Source of the DNA: Ignatzschineria rhizosphaerae
Lineage (GTDB): Bacteria > Pseudomonadota > Gammaproteobacteria > Cardiobacteriales > Wohlfahrtiimonadaceae
Reading direction: 5' to 3'
DNA length: 64,000 nucleotides
NCBI RefSeq assembly: GCF_022655595.1
Contig: NZ_CP093379.1
Coordinates: forward strand, 554,501-618,500
Shown here: positions 61,495-64,000 of the stretch, piece by piece
Layout of the letters: each line of letters starts with the position of its first letter
Numbering within the stretch: position 1 is the stretch's first letter
Made by a program: the position numbers and the translations under genes
Notes under the pieces: generated by a model
What the model saw: the letters and a program-made list of their open reading frames with translations, nothing else
Told to the model about the DNA's origin: nothing
Databases searched by the model: none

Positions 61495-62778
61495 CTAAAA
61501 TTTCTCTATCCGAATTAACTTCGTTTCCTCAATGCCCTCAATTAACATAGCATTATTAAGGAGTTTTTCTACACTTTCTTCAATTGTTTTTTCACAAAGG
61601 ATGATAACTCTTTGATTCTCTTTGTAAAGTTTAATTTCAAAAGGGGCATTTAGTGTTTTAGATGCCAAACTCTCTAATTGCATTGAAACAGCCTGAGTAT
61701 CGGTGTTCTCAAGATATTTAAAGCTTAAGTAATAATTTGAGCTAAATGCAGGTTTTGGCAAGATAGGCAGTGGTGAAAGATTATTCACTTTATAGCCTAA
61801 GGCTGGTGCACTATATTGTGCTTTTTCGTTATGAATAATTTCAATAAGATCAGCGATGATTGCCGAAGCTGTAGCCTCGCTACCGGCACCTCTTCCACTT
61901 AAGAACTGTTCACCCACAGCATTTCCTTGAATAAATAGGCCGTTTAATACGCCGTTTACATTGGCAAATGCATGGGTTAAGGGAACAAGCGTTGGTTGTA
62001 CTCGTAGCTCTACGCCTTGTTCACTATGGCGGGCAATTCCTAAATGCTTAATAGCAAAGCCTTCTTGATGGCTAATTTTGATATCTTCTTTTGTGATGGT
62101 ATCAATACCTTCGATATGAAGCGCTTTAAAATCAAGAGGAATCCCAAAAGCACTTGACGCTAAAATAGTAAGTTTGTGAGCTGCATCAATTCCTTTAATA
62201 TCAAAGGTAGGATCCGCTTCTGCATAACCGAGCGCTTGTGCCTCTTTAAGACACTCTGCAAAATCAGCACCTTTATCGCTCATCTCTGTCAGAATATAAT
62301 TAGAAGTACCATTAATAATGCCCATCACAGAATCGATGCTATTAGCTGCTAATCCCTCTCTTAATACTTTAAGAATAGGAATGCCGCCGGCAACTGAGGC
62401 TTCAAATCGTAAAAATACATCATTATCAGCTGCAAGTTGTAATAATTCATTGCCATGAATGGCGATTAACTCTTTATTGGCTGTGATGACGGATTTTCCG
62501 TTTGCAAGGGCGGTTTTAATATAGGTTAGTGCAGGTTCAATGCCACCAATAAGTTCGATGACAATATCAATATCATGGTTATGAATAATCTCATCAATAT
62601 TGGTGGTGAGATTTAATTGGTAAGGATTATCTCTTTCGAGTGTTCGAACAAAGACTTTTTCGATAATCGGTGTTCGGGTAATTCGACGAGTGATGTCTAC
62701 TTGATTTTTGTTTAATACAGAGGCGACGCCAGAGGCTACAGTGCCAAGACCAATTAGTCCTACTTTAAGAGGCTCCAT
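61495..62778 (-). CDS. hom: Homoserine dehydrogenase
   Basis: I place the start at the ATG at 62776-62778 (427 aa), giving MEPLKVGLIGLGTVASGVASVL; the frame extends 30 codons upstream without family support, and GGAG lies rather far (about 14 bases). An NAD(P)-binding domain is followed by NKELIAIHG, GGIPILKVLREGLAANSIDSVMGIINGTSNYIL, KGIDAAHKLTILAS, and a C-terminal ACT domain. It reduces aspartate semialdehyde for Thr and Met. No aspartokinase domain is fused. Confidence 0.95.
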   Translation of the reverse strand: MEPLKVGLIGLGTVASGVASVLNKNQVDITRRITRTPIIEKVFVRTLERDNPYQLNLTTNIDEIIHNHDIDIVIELIGGIEPALTYIKTALANGKSVITANKELIAIHGNELLQLAADNDVFLRFEASVAGGIPILKVLREGLAANSIDSVMGIINGTSNYILTEMSDKGADFAECLKEAQALGYAEADPTFDIKGIDAAHKLTILASSAFGIPLDFKALHIEGIDTITKEDIKISHQEGFAIKHLGIARHSEQGVELRVQPTLVPLTHAFANVNGVLNGLFIQGNAVGEQFLSGRGAGSEATASAIIADLIEIIHNEKAQYSAPALGYKVNNLSPLPILPKPAFSSNYYLSFKYLENTDTQAVSMQLESLASKTLNAPFEIKLYKENQRVIILCEKTIEESVEKLLNNAMLIEGIEETKLIRIEKF

Positions 62779-63392
62779 GATAGATATAAATTCTCCAATG
62801 ATTAATGAACAACAATGATTTTTAGTAATAGAGATATGGCTTATTAAAGCTTCTACTAAAAAGATCATTAAGGATTGAAAAAGAGTACTTTTGTGTGATG
62901 TTTTGCTTTACAAATACGCTTTTTTTTAAGTTTACCTGATTTTTAAGAAAGTGGAAAACCTGCGCACATCTTAAGCAATTTTGTTGCTAGAAGTGTCTTC
63001 AATAGAGTTCTTTTTGAGAAATATTGAAGAGATAATATATTTTAAATTCCTAAAAGAAGCTAGTTAATTACCTTTTACGCCATTTTAAAGGTTATGTAAG
63101 TCATATAAAAAGGGCATATCAGAAAAGGGAATCTTAAAGAGGTTGAAGGTTGTGAAATGAAAGATCGTCTTATAGATGTTTCTTTTTTTAGAAAAAGTAC
63201 GATGTAAGAAGTTGTTGTTACTTTATAGCTGTGAGAAATACAAATCAGTATTGTAAATATCTATAGTTAAAAGCTTAATAGTAAAAAATCATCGTAATAA
63301 CGGCTATAAAGCTATAACTTCTATTGAATAATATCAATAGTTCAAAATCCCGTAGATATGTGAATAAAAGTATTAAAAGGGCGGTCAAAAAT
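62779..63392. other. Long intergenic region without recognised gene
   Basis: About 600 AT-rich bases between hom and elbB. No coding frame with a ribosome site, tRNA or MITE copy was recognised, and no Thr/Ile-codon leader was found before hom. Confidence 0.4.
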
Positions 63393-63425
63393 AAACGCCA
63401 TTTAAAGTGGTTTAAAATGGCGTTT
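63393..63425 (-). terminator. Terminator after elbB
   Basis: AAACGCCATTT (63393-63403) and AAATGGCGTTT (63415-63425) form an 11-bp stem; on the minus strand ATTTTTGA follows. Confidence 0.75.
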
Positions 63426-63475
63426 TAATGAATGGAATATGCAAAAATAGGTATTCCAACTTTATAAAGATCAAT

Positions 63476-64000
63476 TTAAGCAAGCTTATTGATACAAGCT
63501 TCAGCGCCTAAGAAGATCTCATAAGGGGTTGCATGGCTATCCATATAAGCCCCGCTTGTGATAATGGGATATTTAGCATCTCTATGCGCTTCATCATTTT
63601 GAGTCTCGATATGGGTAATCTCCCAAGCCTTTAGCGCTGGTAAGAACCCTTCGGCATTGCGAGCTTTTCCAAAAGAGAGACTGGCATCTTTAATCCCTAA
63701 CTCTTTAAGGGCGATCGCAAGCGCCATTGGCGCTGCACAAATAGCGATAATGGGTTTTTTCGTGACAATGGCTTCTTTAAGCTTATCACCAATATCGGGT
63801 TGTAAAATGGCATCATTGCCTTTATCAATGAAATTTGTGAAGTTTTTAATAACGCCAAATCCACCTGCCATTGCAATCCCATCAACACTCGATAAGGTTA
63901 ACTCCTCAATAGGTTTGATTGAACCTCGGGCAATTCTGGCGGCTTCTTGTAAAATATTGCGGTTAGGCGTTATTTCATCGCCTGAAATATGCTCAATGGT
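63476..64000 (-). CDS. elbB: Isoprenoid biosynthesis glyoxalase ElbB (partial, runs off right edge)
   Basis: The frame stays open to the right edge (174 residues seen; the N-terminus is missing). It shows NRNILQEAARIARGSIKPI, IAMAGGFGVIKNFTNFIDKGND, PIIAICAAPMALAIAL (nucleophile Cys) and ITSGAYMDSHATPYEIFLGAEACI, the DJ-1/PfpI-like ElbB pattern. An internal ATG at 63869-63871 is not the start. ElbB has glyoxalase III activity in E. coli, and a link to isoprenoid synthesis was proposed. Confidence 0.9.
   Translation of the reverse strand, partial: TIEHISGDEITPNRNILQEAARIARGSIKPIEELTLSSVDGIAMAGGFGVIKNFTNFIDKGNDAILQPDIGDKLKEAIVTKKPIIAICAAPMALAIALKELGIKDASLSFGKARNAEGFLPALKAWEITHIETQNDEAHRDAKYPIITSGAYMDSHATPYEIFLGAEACINKLA

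Overview
The window looks like a low-GC gammaproteobacterial chromosome carrying one integrated phage-satellite-like island at its left end. The lolB-ispE-tRNA-Gln-prs, rpmH-rnpA-yidD-yidC-mnmE, rlmE-ftsH and ilvI-ilvH-ilvC clusters are gammaproteobacterial in content and order. The low GC and a type II DAHP synthase would fit the Cardiobacteriales (for example Ignatzschineria), but genus cannot be proven from the sequence alone.

Region 1 (1 to about 11.7 kb) is an integrative element. Its left part, on the minus strand, holds a partial HsdR-type nuclease gene that runs off the edge, a membrane-anchored WYL-domain protein and a membrane-anchored XRE repressor-like protein. A divergent intergenic region with a large dyad separates these from a rightward operon. 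That operon encodes a ribbon-helix-helix protein, an Ogr/Delta-like zinc finger, a Fis-type HTH protein, small unknowns, an HNH protein, a large Toprim primase-helicase of the P4 alpha type and an AlpA-like regulator. Two AT-rich cargo genes follow: a protein with two HEPN motifs and a DUF2971 protein. Between them is a structured leader that I read as a C4-type antisense RNA. A tyrosine integrase on the minus strand closes the island.

Region 2 (12 to 28 kb) is accessory metabolism and export. It has a GntR-controlled cluster (FAD oxidoreductase, MFS transporter, DapA-family aldolase), a YddG-type exporter, a MerR/MATE divergent pair, a MerR-GNAT pair, a FUSC-family protein, a nitrilase-family hydrolase, xpt and a B12-binding radical SAM protein. 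Several genes have visible operators or structured leaders.

Region 3 (28 to 50.6 kb) is mostly housekeeping: ispE, lolB, two identical tRNA-Gln genes flanking prs, yggX, leuA with an apparent Leu-codon leader peptide, metK, rpmH-rnpA-yidD-yidC-mnmE, a Na/Pi cotransporter, xerD, dsbC, yhbY, rlmE, ftsH and ttcA. At least four copies of a 0.1-0.22 kb interspersed repeat with terminal inverted repeats (MITE-like) lie between genes from 28 to 51 kb.

Region 4 (50.9 to 64 kb) is almost all on the minus strand: an AEC transporter, nagA, a SIS-domain glucosamine-6-phosphate deaminase, a DUF815 ATPase, accA, type II DAHP synthase, ilvC, ilvH, ilvI, hom and a partial elbB. It links amino-sugar recycling, fatty-acid initiation and aromatic, branched-chain and threonine/methionine synthesis.
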